Below, one piece after another: positions 11,605-24,229 of a DNA stretch of 64,000 nucleotides. Below the pieces are notes generated by a model that saw only the letters and a program-made list of their open reading frames with translations, was not told the DNA's origin and made no database searches. The stretch's first letter is position 1. Every line of letters begins with the position of its first letter. The stretch lies in NCBI GenBank assembly GCA_035233585.1, contig CP141160.1, positions 4,381,001-4,445,000 on the forward strand, in the 5' to 3' direction. Both the position numbers and the translations under genes were made by a program. This stretch comes from Antiaris toxicaria. Its lineage: Eukaryota; Streptophyta; Magnoliopsida; Rosales; Moraceae.

Positions 11605-14600
11605 TTACTCAACAAGCTGATCAGAAGGGAATTGGCCAAATATATCTGGACATGAATCCCAATTTCCCTGTTCTCTGGCCTCCCAGTATCCACCAATGTA
11701 ACGGTAAGTATCGCTTCCTTTATCCTTTACAAACCACCGTGGTTTCCAACCGCTCTCTTGCATTTTCCGGGCCTGAATCCGTATTAAAATTAGCTTTCCA
11801 TCAATATCAATCCAAGCCATAAAAGCTATAAAAAAAAAAAAGACATGGTCTGGATGCTAGTTGCCCTATAATCTATCAAACTCACCTGTCGTTGCCTCTG
11901 CTCCAACCGCAACTTCTCTGCATTTGCCATTTCGTACTCCCCATTTTCTAGATACCTTTGATCAGGTCTGAGCCTTGAATCTGTTGGGGGCAACTTTTCC
12001 TGCATGTCAAATCAGCATCAGAAAACTCTAATCCGCTATAGCAGAGTAAAACAGATTGAAGTTTTCTTCAATATAATTTGTACTTATCTGCATGCTGCTA
12101 AAAATACCTTCAAACCAGGGGTCAGTTCATTCAAGGTGATGGCGAACTGTGTTAAGTTATATCTTGTAGAGAACTTGGGCGGCTTACTCCTCTTCCAGAG
12201 GAGATGGGCTTCTGATAAAGACTCAAATCCTTTTCCCTTTCCAGAACAATCTCCTTCCACATAGTGCATGCTCTCATCCCATTTTCCAAATAGTGTTGCC
12301 AATGTCTTCCCATTCTTATCTTGCACTACGCCTTGTACCTGATTTGTGGGAGGGAAAAAAAAAGGCAGCAAATGAAAAAAAAGAAACTATCAAGATCACA
12401 ACAATAGCCAATGATCCACAATAGTAATAGAAAAGAGACGATAATTTCCATATTCCATTCCGTCATCATAACGAAATCCCTCATCTTGCCATATCCGGAA
12501 GACGAGTAAGGCTACTTTCGTAGAAAGATGTGCAAAACCTTCCGTGAATAAATTGGAAAGGAATAAAACGGTTTTTCTTCAATTCCATCTGGTAAAATTA
12601 ACAAGGAAATACAATCCATTCCCTGTGTTTGGAATAAAGATGCAGGGATGGTGGGGGAAAATGAGTTGGTTGTTGATTTTACATCCCTAAAACTATCTAC
12701 TCCTTCAAAGCTTTCATCATAAAAAAAAAATAAATAAATATTAAAAAATTTTAAACATAAATCAGGGTGTAGCCACTTTCATCAGGAAAAGACGTGTCAC
12801 CTATTGTCTTGTGCAAATAGTAAGTGATTTAAAAGTATAGGAAGTACCTGGTGCGGATTTCGCTCAATAATGGACTGCTCCTTAAATTTTAGCTTACATG
12901 AATAACCATGATTCCCTTGTATACGCATTGTACCATAATGATCGCAGTACAGCTTTCCCAATATAAGGTTGTAAATGGACGTTGTCACCTGATGGAAGAG
13001 AGTCCATTTCAAAGAGGAACGAAACTAAATAAATACAAAGATATCGGGGAGCAAAGCATGAACGATTGCTGAACGGTTGAAAGTAGCACCTTACTCCACT
13101 GAAATACTTCTCCATCATCAAATTGCAATGTTAAAATACCAACAGGATCAACCTGAATTGAGCGACCCCAGAATTTGCTCTTCAAATTGCTGTCCCCCCA
13201 AAATTTCCATCCTGTACCCTCACAATGACAAGCAACAGCCATTGGATGATGACTGACCTGAGGGACCAAAAAAAAAAAAGCTTCAGTATTCTATTCATTA
13301 TATGCTTTATTTAAAATTAATACATAGGAACTACGTTAATTTTCCTGCCAAAAAAATAGATGTTAATGTCTTCTTAGTTGTGCTACTACCATCATATTCT
13401 ACACTTTTTCTTGTCACTACATTTCTTTCCTCCATATACAAGATTTCCCATATAATCTGGCTTTTGGAAGATTAATCCCATTAAACCATAACAACTGCCA
13501 ATACGATCAGATTTAATAATTGTGTCTAACTCTTATCAGTCTTCCAAAAACTGCAAGGTAATACTATATTTTCTTTAAAGCAAAATCAACATATTGTTCG
13601 TTACATGTGACAATGTAATGAGACTAGTTAACATTGTGTTCATTGACTTGTCAATCATATTAATTACAATATGTTCAAGCAAGAAGCAGAGATCACTTTC
13701 CAGCAAAAAAAAATATATATATATATGGAAAAGAAAAGCAGAGATTGCTATAATTTTTATCAAGATTCAAGAACTATATTTAATAAGAATCCTTTAATGC
13801 ATATTTTACCAAGCTTGTAACTTCAACAATTTATTTTGGGAAAACCATAAAACTTGTTCTAGTATAGAGTCGAAATATCATATTTTGTCTACCTGGTTCG
13901 GGAGGAGTTGCCACCATTATTAAGGTACAGGGGATAAGACAGAAAATGGATAATCTTCACTAATTTAAATCAATATTCAGTTTGAAAGGATTACCTTTTC
14001 TGAGAAAAATCGAAGGCCTTTGTCTGGATAGTCAGCTTCGTATGTCTCCCCTAATAACGGATTAAATGGTTTGCAAATTCTTCCTTCAGTTGAAGCATAA
14101 CCAGATACAGCAAAAGCAGCGACATTTATAATTCTCATGAGCCGATTACCCTGCAACACTTAAACCTTGACAAATTATAAAAAGAGCATTCCGACCAAAA
14201 AAATAAAAAAAAATTGGCAGGGACTCCATGACAATGCAAAAGGGCTCTTGGAATATAAAAAATACACAGCAACAACCAGAAACAGAAACCCATACAACAA
14301 CACTAAAGCAAGCAGGGAGGGGAAAGGAGAATCACACGCACTCTTTCAAAAAGACGCAGAATGTAAGAAAACAACTGATGGGGATGTATGTAGAAACATC
14401 AAGTCCTTATTCACAGACTTACCCTTTTTCCCCATTCATAGGCACGGTCAATGAGATACGAGTACTCCAAATCTTCATAACATTTTTGAAGAGAAGAGAG
14501 AGGCTCGTTAAAGTAAACAGGAAGACAAATTTTAGTGAGGTCCTTCCCAATGTTATCCTTAATCATTGACCAAAGACTAACACCCTTCTCTTTTTCAATA

Positions 14601-17600
14601 GGGTCAGGCAATTTCTTGCGCCGCTTAACATAGGGATAGCTAGTCCCAACAGGCCTAATAGATGGATCAATGTCATCTTCAGATTCAACAGCATAAAGGC
14701 CATCATCATCTGAAGAAAATGATGATATCCGGTAGTCAGATGCATTACTTTTGAAAGAACTTGATGATAGAAAATCACGAGTATCAAAAAAGGTGTTCTC
14801 TTCATCATCTGTTTCTTCCTCCGCTGCGTCGACTCTTTCATTATCATCATCGGACTCACTTGCACTTCCTTCTGGGGAAAAAAAAAAAAAAGGAAACGAA
14901 AAGTCATATTATAATGCAGTCAGAACAGAAAGACAGATCACAAAACTTTACTTAAAGAAGATATAATAATGTAGACATCGATGTAGGCCTCATTGAGCCG
15001 AGTTCAAGATTGCCACTGCAGCTTGTATGATTCAAGAGTACTTAAAAAAAAAAAAAGGACTAAAAAATCATGCGAGAGGTGAAAAGCATTGCCTAGCTTG
15101 CAGTTTAGCTATTTCAAATCTACCATTTAGCACAGAGTCTTTCAGTTTCCTAAAGGGCATGGTAACTAGCATGTTTTCTGTACTCTTTTAATTCATTCTT
15201 TTTAGTCTAATGTTTATCTAAATATAAAAATAAATGCTGTACTATGCATTTAGTTCACCAAGACCAACACTTGCTTCATATTTCCTTAAACCAAATTTGA
15301 CCGAACAAAAAGTAAAATCCCCCATTAACCTTACAATTTGATGTAACCCTAAAACGATGACAACTAGCTATACCTCTCTGGCTCTTACGACAACAACATT
15401 TAATTTTAAAATAGATCCAGACCAGTCCAAATGTGTAAGAAATCAGTCGCCTCATTTATTCAGCATGCAATACAAGTTTGCGACTGTTATACCAAGTATA
15501 GAGGGAAAATAAAAAGAAAAAAGAAAAAAGCGAATGAGACATGTAGCCTTATGTTTGCTAACTCTTCAGCGTTTAGAAGAGAAACTAAAGCTGGAATGAA
15601 CAAAAATATGTTCACGAATTAAGCAAATCAATCATATTTAATATGCCATAGGCGACTAAAATCAGGCAATGAATCATTAGTACAGAGCAATAAAATATTG
15701 CAAGGAATTTTTCTGTCTGGCAGATTATTGACAGGCTGACTCATAGCAAATTTTGAATAGAAAAAAAAAAAAAAAGCGTGGATATGCATCAATGAAGATA
15801 AAAACAGCCATACCATTACAAAAAGAAAAAGTTGGGAGCAAATTTTCCCTAAACAACTACTATAGATAGGTTCTGCAGAAGACTTACCACTAAATTTATC
15901 GTGCCTTAACATTGAAGACACCCCAAAATCCTTCAACTGTCGTTGACTCTCATCAACCACTGTATTCTCTAAATCAACTTTTTCTGTCTACACAATTCAA
16001 ATATAAACAGCAGTTTGTTAGCATAACATAAGGAAGTAACAAAACGAACAAAACCTATAACCAAGTGCAAATTTTAAAACACATCAATTCAAAAAATGCA
16101 TCTAAGTAAAATTCCAAGATTCGTGGCTATTATAGGACGCTGATCCTTGAATGAAAATAACAAGATCATTATCCAAAGGATTAAATTCCTAAAATTTATT
16201 TCGATCACGTCCTGCTTTCTGGGCTATGGATAACTTGGTTAGTTGTATGTCAACAATGAGTGCTACTTAGCATGAGTTTTACCATACTAGCAAAGAACAC
16301 AAATATGTTTGCAAGGTGCAAAGACAACCAGAAAAGGCATCCCAACTCAAGTTGAAAACGTTGTAGAGATACTTAGAAACAACTCTGCCAAACAATCAAA
16401 AAGTGACAGGAGATACAAAACAAGAAGGAGAAGACAGGCAGGGAAATGGATTTATGTTTGATTAAAATCCAAATCTAGATGTTGTAAGCTTCAACGAGCC
16501 TCAAGGCACATATTTCCACAAACTACTAACATCCCAAGAGTGATTTCTGAATGGCCCGAGTATTTTATAGGACGGTATACACCTCCAACAAGTAAGTTAG
16601 AAGTACCATGTTCAGCCCTTCATAGTTTCTGTCACTCCAAAAATAATAACTCGATGAGCTAATGGAAGTTAATCAAGTTCAATTCCTTCACGCAATCAGC
16701 TAATTTCAAAACATCAAGCTGAGTCATGTAAATTGCTTCCTTCTCTATGAAGTAATAAAGTTGACATTATTCTCTGCTATTAACATTTTTATTCAACAAG
16801 CGCAGTAAATGAGACCAACAAAAAAGCAAGTTATGCATAAAAAGCTTCCTGATCACGCTAGAGGTAATCATTCAGCCTTCATTGAAGAAACTGCTATAAT
16901 TAACTCTAATACGTAAAACTGATTATTAGCACATACAAGTTGAAAATTTTCCATTAAAAGAAACGCACGCACACAATTAAAGGGAGATCTAGCTGAAAGA
17001 ATATCTTAACCGTAAGGCAATGTTTTCTTGATCAAGCAACATCATATTGCTGCCACTATTCAGCAGCCTCAGATACTACCTCGCTGTCATCGCAACCACA
17101 TCATCCATCATGGCAATACCCTTAAACACCAGTACATAGGTTACCTCCTCTACTACCACCAATTCGATGACATAGTCAACAGCTTAAGTTATAAGTTTTT
17201 AAAATTCCCTCACTGACAAAGACATCAGAACTTCACCCAGAGGAGAATGGCTGAAACTGAAAAGGCAGGATCAAAGAGAACAAAACTTATATGCCTCAAG
17301 ATATCAGGGAATAGGGTGTTAGTGAAAGTGCAGACAACATATCAATTGCTTTCCCCACCTCACCACAATCATGGCCCTCCACAACTCCCAAAACAAAGTT
17401 TTCATGAAAAAAAGAGGCAAAGAAAAGGAAGAAAATTTCACCAGCTCCAAATATTTATAAAAAATTACCGACAAAGGTGGATTCAAATTTCACGTATAAG
17501 CAGCAAAAATATAAAAGTTTTCAGAGACATAAGAGGACATATATATCCACATAGTCTTTTGTTCTAATCGTTAACGTAAACTGCATTATATTTTAAACAC

Positions 17601-19212
17601 ATTTATTTCATTCCGCCAACAATTTGTCCTTACATATTCCATGTAAAAGTTAAACGCCGAACTGTAAATTGATACCTAGAGAATTATTATCATCCTTAGA
17701 CCTAGTTAACTTAGGCTAAAACTCATGGATTAAACAACAAATTCTAGATCAGTCGCTTACATAATCAATTCTATTAACAGATGCCCGCCATTAACCAAAA
17801 AAATGGATACATTTACATGTAGAACATGTATACATAACATAAGGAATGGAAAAAAGTCATCATTGATGGTTTCATACAACAGAATAACAAGTTACAATAC
17901 TCGTTGCTGGAAATAAAGGAGGCAATCAAAGAAAGCCACACAGCCTCCAAGCAATATTATTTGGTGGTTTGGAAAGCATTAGAAATCTGCGGAAACTGAA
18001 AGTACTCTGAATAGCGTAAAGTTTCCGTACCTCTAATTGTCGCAGCGTGTCAATGAGGAGCCATTGCTTCTGCTTGAGCAGCAGAAGCTGGTTCTGCAGA
18101 GCCGCAAACTCGCTCCTCATAATCTGCTCGCTGTCCTGGATTGCTGTCTCTGCAACGCCCTCGTCAACAAGCCGCTGCCGCAGTTTCTCCGTCGACACTG
18201 CCACATTGTCAATCGGTGCCATTAGCTCGCTGTTTGACATCCGAGGAAACATGTCCTTCACGGCCTGCAATGCTTCCATCCACGCCAATCGATCTTCACG
18301 CGTCTCCGCCCTCAAATGAAGCCGTTTCGTGCCGGTGAAGACCGAGAACCGTTTGTCATCCGATCTGCTCTCTCGGATACTTGAAACCTAGAAATACATT
18401 CTTCAGAAATCGATCAATATTGTATATGTTTACATCCATCAGCGACGAAATGAATCGCAATTATTGTTCCAAAAGAGAAGATTAATCACAATATCAATCT
18501 TCATCCGGTCAAAAATGAAAATTCGATAATTTTCTCCTTATCGCGGATCAGAAACACGAAAGGATAAAAGATTCAAATCGCAATCAAAGCCGTGTACCTT
18601 GAGATGAATTTCACCGAACGGCTTACGCCGGTGCTGGTGGTGAGAGATATTGCCATTCTTCGGCCGAGAAATTCTTCTCATCGATTCCTCACCGATGACT
18701 TTGGATCCTTTCTCCGTCTCTATGCTGACGACGATCTTATCCGGACCGTGAATTTTGTAGTACGAGAGGACTCCATCCTGCAAAACGAACCACCGCGGTC
18801 GCCAACCTTTGCCGTAATTCACCCACTTATACAGTATCCCGGAGACTCCATTTCCGACGAGATCATTGATCTTGAAGTCCACGGGCTGCTCCCGCGCCGA
18901 CGGCGGCCGAGAGAGGGCCTCAGCCGCGGCCACGGCCGCGGCGGCGGCTGTCGTTCTCTGGCTCAGCCGGCCGTAATCGCTGTTGCTGACATGGCTATTC
19001 TGACTCTGGCTGTGATTGTGATTTTGACTGTAGGATTGGCTGTGATTGTGGTTGTGATTTTGGTTGCCGTTATGGCTGACCAATCGACCCGACGAATCGG
19101 ATCTGGAGGAGAGCGAAGTCGCCGGAGGCATGGCGAGCTCCGTCAACGCAGAAGCCGACGTCTTCGCCGGAGAGTGGTCGGAGACGGTGGAGACGCAGCA
19201 GAAAGGATGCAT
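11605..19212 (-). CDS. ORP1C: Oxysterol-binding-protein-related protein, ORP1C/1D type (10 exons, 832 aa)
   Basis: Coding exons (minus strand): 19212-18598, 18387-18031, 15987-15888, 14871-14423, 14150-13995, 13257-13090, 12988-12848, 12338-12108, 11999-11886 and 11772-11605. All have GT..AG introns, the phases close, and the total is 2499 nt. The family moves sterols or phosphoinositides between membranes at contact sites. The N-terminus MHPFCCVSTVSDHSP matches plant ORP1s. Residues 47-75 are Asn/His/Ser-rich, and an Ala run follows at 89-99. A PH domain spans about 123-250 (GILYKWVNYGKGWRPRWFVL). A likely coiled coil lies near 295-335. An acidic stretch ends in the FFAT-like TFFDTRD (384-390), a probable VAP-binding site at the ER. 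The ORD domain runs from about 430 to the end; its signature reads EKVSHHPM with the His pair at 562-563, the usual plant variant of EQVSHHPP. WGRS, KWDES and the C-terminal GWKPRWF and CPDIFG are present. The usual length is about 815, so it is complete. Which Arabidopsis paralogue is the ortholog cannot be decided here. Confidence 0.95.
15988..18030 (-). other. ORP intron 2 (2.0 kb)
   Basis: The largest intron of the ORP gene, with donor GTACGG after CAATTAGAG and acceptor TGTAG before ACAGAAAAAG. It separates the PH/coiled-coil exons from the acidic/FFAT exons. I see no gene inside; the short plus-strand frames at 17028-17567 have no recognisable features. Confidence 0.8.
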
Positions 19213-19297
19213 GTAGAATAATCAAAACATCAAAAATCAAATATTCAAAAATTCAAAAATTTTCCTTTATGTTTCAAAACCATCCCGATCGGAAGAA

Positions 19298-19354
19298 TTA
19301 CTTGTCGGCGGAGAGGGTTCCGGGGACGGTAGAGGCGGTTGTCGGAGCCATCAT
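19298..19354 (-). promoter_or_regulatory. Candidate upstream ORF in the ORP 5' leader
   Basis: An 18-codon ATG-started frame (MMAPTTASTVPGTLSADK, then TAA) ends 85 nt before the ORP start codon. It is the first ATG in the CT-rich leader as read from about 19700 downward. If the transcript begins upstream of 19354 it would be a uORF. Transcription start is not known, so the regulatory role is inferred. Confidence 0.4.
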
Positions 19355-19599
19355 TCCGACAAACGGAACGGAAAACGGAGGTTTTGCGGAGACGGAAGAG
19401 ACGATGGCTGTAGTTGTAATAATAATAATAACAACAAAAAAACCAGGCCGAAAATGATATTTACGGTTTGTCTGCGGAGGGGAGGGAAATGATATTTTGG
19501 GGAGATGAGTGGCTTTTGGCGTTCCGGCAAAGAGAAAATTATAAAAAGGAAAAATTCGGAGACGTCGTTTTCTTCTTCGGAGGAGGAGGAGAACGACAC

Positions 19600-19626
19600 G
19601 GTGTTGATGAGAGAGAAAGAGAGCGT

Positions 19627-19657
<31 letters not shown>

Positions 19658-19660
19658 ATA
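19600..19660 (-). repeat. (GA/CT)n tract in the ORP promoter or leader
   Basis: An AG repeat on the plus strand (about 19620-19654) reads as a CT-rich tract on the gene strand, about 400 nt upstream of the ORP start. CT-rich tracts near the start of transcription are common in plant genes. A TATA-like TTTTTATAATTTT also lies near 19535-19550 on the minus strand. Confidence 0.6.
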
Positions 19661-20061
19661 AGCAAAGGAGAAGAACGATGAAGAAGAGAAAAATAACGCA
19701 AATGGCAAAAGGTTTTAAAAATTTATGAAGCGGTTGGTTAGAGTGGGTTTTTTATTTTTTATTTTTTGGGAGTTTGGGATTGGTTTTTTCTCTCTCCGGT
19801 AAGGTGTGGTCAAGTACAGCCAAAACCCTGTGGACGCGACTATCCGGCTGCCTGTGATGGCTAGGCGTCTCAGTATGATGTTTTGAAACGTGGCGTATAA
19901 GTTGGGTTGGGTGCCAGTAGTTGACGGGAGTTTGGCTTGAAGGTGCGCCCGGGGCCTTGACCAGTATTTATGAATTTCATGACATATACATGTGCGTGTG
20001 TGTATATATATATATAACAAAATGAAATTTACATATTTATCCTCCATTTGGCCATTAATAT

Positions 20062-20582
20062 TAATATTAACGACGTTTGGTAAACATATTATATTTTAAT
20101 TATATTTGAATAAAATTTATTTTTTGAATGTTGTATTTGGTTGAAAAGTGTTTGGTTTGTATTTGAATGAAATGTGTGTTTGGATGAAAAATATTTTAAA
20201 GTTAAAAAGTTGATGTGATTGGTAAAAGTAGAGATAAATAGTGAAGTTGAAAAGTTGATATGATTGTTTTAAAAATATTTTGAATAGTAATTGTTTTCGT
20301 AGCACTATTGCAAAATTTGTGTTTGGTGTAAAATTGTATTGTATTTGCAAAATTTGTATTTGGTGTAAAATTTGTAACGTAATAGGTCAAAATAGAGAGA
20401 AAAAAGGAAGAGAAAAAAAATATGTGATATGATTAGTAAAAATAATAAAAAAATGATAAATAGTGATTGTATTATATTTAAAATATGATATAATTAGTAT
20501 TTGAATGCAATACCTTTACGTTTGGATGAAAATTATATTACATTTGAATGCAATGTAAATATAATACGGTAAACAAACGGAA
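20062..20582. mobile_element. MITE, TTTGGTAAACG family, copy B
   Basis: Starts GACGTTTGGTAAACATATT and ends GGTAAACAAACG, with ATATTA-like sequence on both flanks. The inside is the reverse complement of copy A (TGAATAGTAATTGTTTTCGT; GTTTGGATGAAAAATATTTT). It is longer than the others because of extra AT-rich sequence at 20380-20520. It lies 850 bp upstream of the ORP start codon. Confidence 0.8.
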
Positions 20583-20589
20583 TATTAGT

Positions 20590-22520
20590 TCTTCATTCTA
20601 GTTTTATTTTAGTTTAGTTTCGACTAAAAAACACTTGGGGCTATTTTATTTTAGCTTGAACCAATTTTTTTTTAATTTATTTCACTATTTTAGTATAATT
20701 TTTAATACAAGTTTATATCTACTTTCACTATTTTAATATAATTTTAATATTATTTTTTTAATAAATTTTCAAGCTAAACTAAAATATCAAAGGCCTAACT
20801 TTAATTTAAATTTATCTTAATTTAAACTAAACTTAAACTATAATGGAGTACCTAACTGGCTATTAGTCATGTTTTAACTTAAATCAAACTAAGTTGTACA
20901 TTTGACTTTATTTTAGCTTAGTTTTAGTTTAGCTTAAATTAAGCTAGTTTATAAAATTTCTTTTATTATTTCAGCACAATTTCCGATATAAGTTTAAATT
21001 AATTATTTTTAAAATTTTTCATTATTTTAACATAATTTTCAATTTAAATTTAAAATAAAATGATAAAATCAAGCTAAATTTTCAAACTAAACTAAATCAC
21101 TAAATGTCCAACTAAGCTTTTAACTTAACTTGAGTCAAAGTTAAAATAAATTTACATTGGTTAACCAAACTGACGTTTAGTATGGTTGTCCTCTTATTTG
21201 TCTTTTTTTTTTTTTTTGGTAATTTTCTCCTTAAATTTTACTTCATTTGAATGAATTCTCGTGATAACTGTTTTTGCACTCAAATGCATAGATGTTTGGT
21301 TGGCCAACTAATATAGTGAATTCATGAGAATGAATCTCAAATTCAAATATCACATTATTAGAATTCTATACTATATTTATTTTTCTAACATTATACTATT
21401 CAACTATTACATTTAACAAAAATTATCTAAACATGCATTTAAATTTTAATACAAACATTCAATTTAAGTGATCATTTCAATAAGCTTTATGACCCAAACA
21501 TATTATTAATTTTGATAATTTACTTTCTAAATTCGAATTGTTCTAACATGCTCTATTTTTCCAAATTTCCATTAAATGGAGTGCTTAAATTTGAAAACTT
21601 TTGCATTATAATGGATTTGAAAATTTTTTATCGTAAATTCTATTCTTACATGAAAGGCATGTGAGTCTTAAGTCACTGTTTTACTAAAAAGTAAAGTAAA
21701 ATGAAACATATTGTCACAGTTTGGAGAGTTATGGTGAATGATTTCTTGTTAGTGATCATTATTTGTATGTTTTGGATTACATCATCCTTAAATTCAGAAG
21801 GTAAGAATTTAACATGAATTTTAAATATTAATATATAAATTTGATGCAGTCCAAAATATAATGCATGAAGTTTTATAACCTCAAATTATAGATATAAAAA
21901 TAAAGAAAAAAAACCCCCTACATTGTAAAACAAACGACATCTTGAAATTAAGTCATCATAAATAATATCAACTTCATCGTAATACTCCAATACAATTAAA
22001 TATTCACTTTTTTCTAATACCATTTGAACACATGTGCTTCTATCTTTATTTTATATATATATATATATTCTTCTATTTTAGGCATATTTAATTTTCTTTT
22101 TGAAATCAGCAAATGTTCTATTTACCCCTTATTTGAATGTTATGTCTAATTTTATAAATAATTAAAAATTAGCAAAAGAGTATTTTTCTTTATTATTATT
22201 TTTTTTAGCGTTGTTCTCATTTTGAAAAAGAAAAGATTAAGAGCTATTTCATTTTCAATTTTACTTTATATGGCATCTTTTTGAAAAAGGAAAATAAATA
22301 TTTTTGAAATCTTCTTATATAATACAATTTCTAATATCATTTCTTCTCCTTTAAAACAACTTTTTATTCTGAAAATTGAAAATTTTGTATACATCCAAAC
22401 TTCATCTTCTGATTTAAAAAAGAAACTTTCCTTTTCAAAAATATGCAGGCAAGGCAAATGGGGGATGGCTTCCTGTAATTTATCACTAATTATTCAAATA
22501 ATAAAAACAAAACTTTAGTT
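20590..22520. other. AT-rich intergenic DNA, no gene seen
   Basis: The 20600-21170 part is rich in the words AGCTTAGTTTAG and CTAAACTAAA in both orientations, probably decayed repeat sequence. No exon-like segment. Confidence 0.45.
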
Positions 22521-22529
22521 TTGATATTA

Positions 22530-22790
22530 TTGCTGTATGGTTGCTTACTCGGTCTTTTTGTTGATTGGTGTTTTTAGTCTAGTTGTAATTGTATGGTTTT
22601 TGCTTTTTATTGTATAAAGTTTGTGTTTCTGTTTCTTAGTGTATATTGCCCTTTAGTGTTTCTGTCGGTCTTTTGTATCTTTTTGCCAGGAGGATATATC
22701 TTCAGTTGTGTGCATCGTTTGTCTTTCCATTTTGTCTCTTTTTTGTTTAATGAAATTCCACCTATGAAAAAGCTTTTATTCTGCCACTTC
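22530..22790 (+). mobile_element. Possible 3' end of a plant LINE (plus strand)
   Basis: A T/G-rich stretch contains TTTTGTATCTTTTTGCCAGG, AGGATATATC and GTTTAATGAAATTCC, the sort of 3' untranslated tail seen on plant L1-type LINEs. No reverse transcriptase sequence remains and the poly(A) is not obvious. The assignment is weak and rests on composition and word resemblance. Confidence 0.35.
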
Positions 22791-23171
22791 ATACATTAGT
22801 ATAGCAATATATTCTCCAATCTTTTTATCCTAAAATTATGTTTGTTGCTTGTATATATTATATTATTTAAAGTGTATTGTTTTATTTAGTATGGTGTTAT
22901 ATGTTGTTACAGTGTAAAAAGGTGTTAGATATCTTGACACAATTATTTTAATTAAGACCTAATGCAATGTTTGTATTCATTCTTGGAGAACACGAAATTG
23001 TGATTGATTTAAACCTGGTTTGGTGTCAAAAATTAAGGCTAATGTAGAGATTGATTAAGGTCAAGATTAGGATCAGGATTAGGGTTAAACTAGGGCTAAG
23101 GATTAGATAGGGGTTGAGATCACTATCGAGCCAAGTCCTAGTCTAAGTCAAACTGACATCAGAGTTGGGAT

Positions 23172-23428
23172 GAATTAGACTGGCAATGAGGTTGAGATTG
23201 GACCGAACTGAAGCCAAGACCATGACTAATATTAGGGTATAGGGCTACAGCAATTATATTAGGCATACCAAGACATGCACATAGACTTGATCATCGGAGG
23301 TAGGACAAATCAGGCTGACAATGGGGTCGGGATTGGATCAAACCGAAGCCAAGACCACGACTAATATTAGGGTATAAGGCTAAAACAATTATATAAGCCA
23401 AGACCACGACTAATATTAGGGTATAAGC
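23172..23428. repeat. Degenerate ~135-bp tandem repeat with AATATTAGGGTATA core
   Basis: AAGCCAAGACCATGACTAAT at 23211, a near copy at 23346 and a third partial copy at about 23396 all lead into ATTAGGGTATA. Around the first two copies the similarity extends over about 95 bp (GGCAATGAGGTTGAGATTGG versus GACAATGGGGTCGGGATTGG). Upstream (23030-23110) GGATTAGGGTT-like words recur. Confidence 0.75.
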
Positions 23429-24229
23429 CAAGATCATCGTTGTCTTTCATTTTTTTTCATACAACATATTGCCTTTAATTTCTATTTTGTTCGTGATAAT
23501 TAGGTTCAAAAGTGACCCTTTTTAGATGGAGTGTTAATTTCCAAAAAAAGGAGAATTTTTTTTATTTCAAATGAGAAAGTCTTTTCATTATAAAAATGAA
23601 AGGATGTTTGGCAAGTTAAAAAAATTTTCTTTTGAAATTTTGAAATTGTTTGGAATAAGAAGAAATGATGTTGTGAATAATCTATTGTAAGATGAATGAT
23701 AAAAGATTTTTTTTTTTAAATAATACTATACAAGATATGTTTAAAAATAAGATTTTTTCATTTCTTGAAAAAAATTAGAAAAACACTTTTTTTTTAATAA
23801 AATTTTTTCCCTTTTTAAAATCAAACATGTCATCCAAACGAGGCACGTGTTTTTCATTAACAGCCAGTTAACAAGTGACCTTATTAGAAGTCCATCGCGT
23901 CAGCAAGTCTATCTTGTTATTAAAATTGACGGTGTACACAAATATTCTTTCTTGAGAGGCATAATGAAGAAAAATTGACAAGAAAATTAACAATTTGTAA
24001 TCATTTTGGTTTTGTAGCTTCTCATATGGGAATTGTATCCAATTCAACAAAACGTAAGAACATTAATACGAATGATCTAGTGAACTTCTTTTGCATACGA
24101 ATAGACGAATATGTATAAAGCTTATTTTGACAATACTAGTATAATTTAAGGAGAATGAGTTAAATAGATTAAAACTCAACCTCAATAATAATAAATATTA
24201 GAATAGGTTTGGACTATTAGTTAATGGTT

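Noticed and set aside
12004..12264. Plus-strand frames across 12004-12264 and 11238-11504
   Set aside because: The first is antisense to ORP exon 8 and its neighbouring intron; the second lies in the ORP 3' flank and has no features.
14563..14907. Minus-strand 114-codon frame rich in Met and Leu
   Set aside because: A shifted frame over ORP exon 4. The real frame (acidic linker to WSMIKDNIGKDLTK) continues across both splice sites.
18592..19221. Plus-strand 209-codon open frame
   Set aside because: It lies exactly antisense to ORP exon 1. The minus strand gives a clear PH-domain protein there, and the plus frame is Arg/Val-rich low-complexity.
19351..19701. Minus-strand 116-codon frame upstream of ORP
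   Set aside because: It begins with TTG, not ATG, and owes its length to the CT repeat. It is best explained as leader/promoter sequence.
23172..23428. Repeat-spacer pattern resembling a CRISPR array
   Set aside because: Only three degenerate units of uneven spacing in a plant nuclear genome with flanking similarity between units. It is a decayed tandem repeat.
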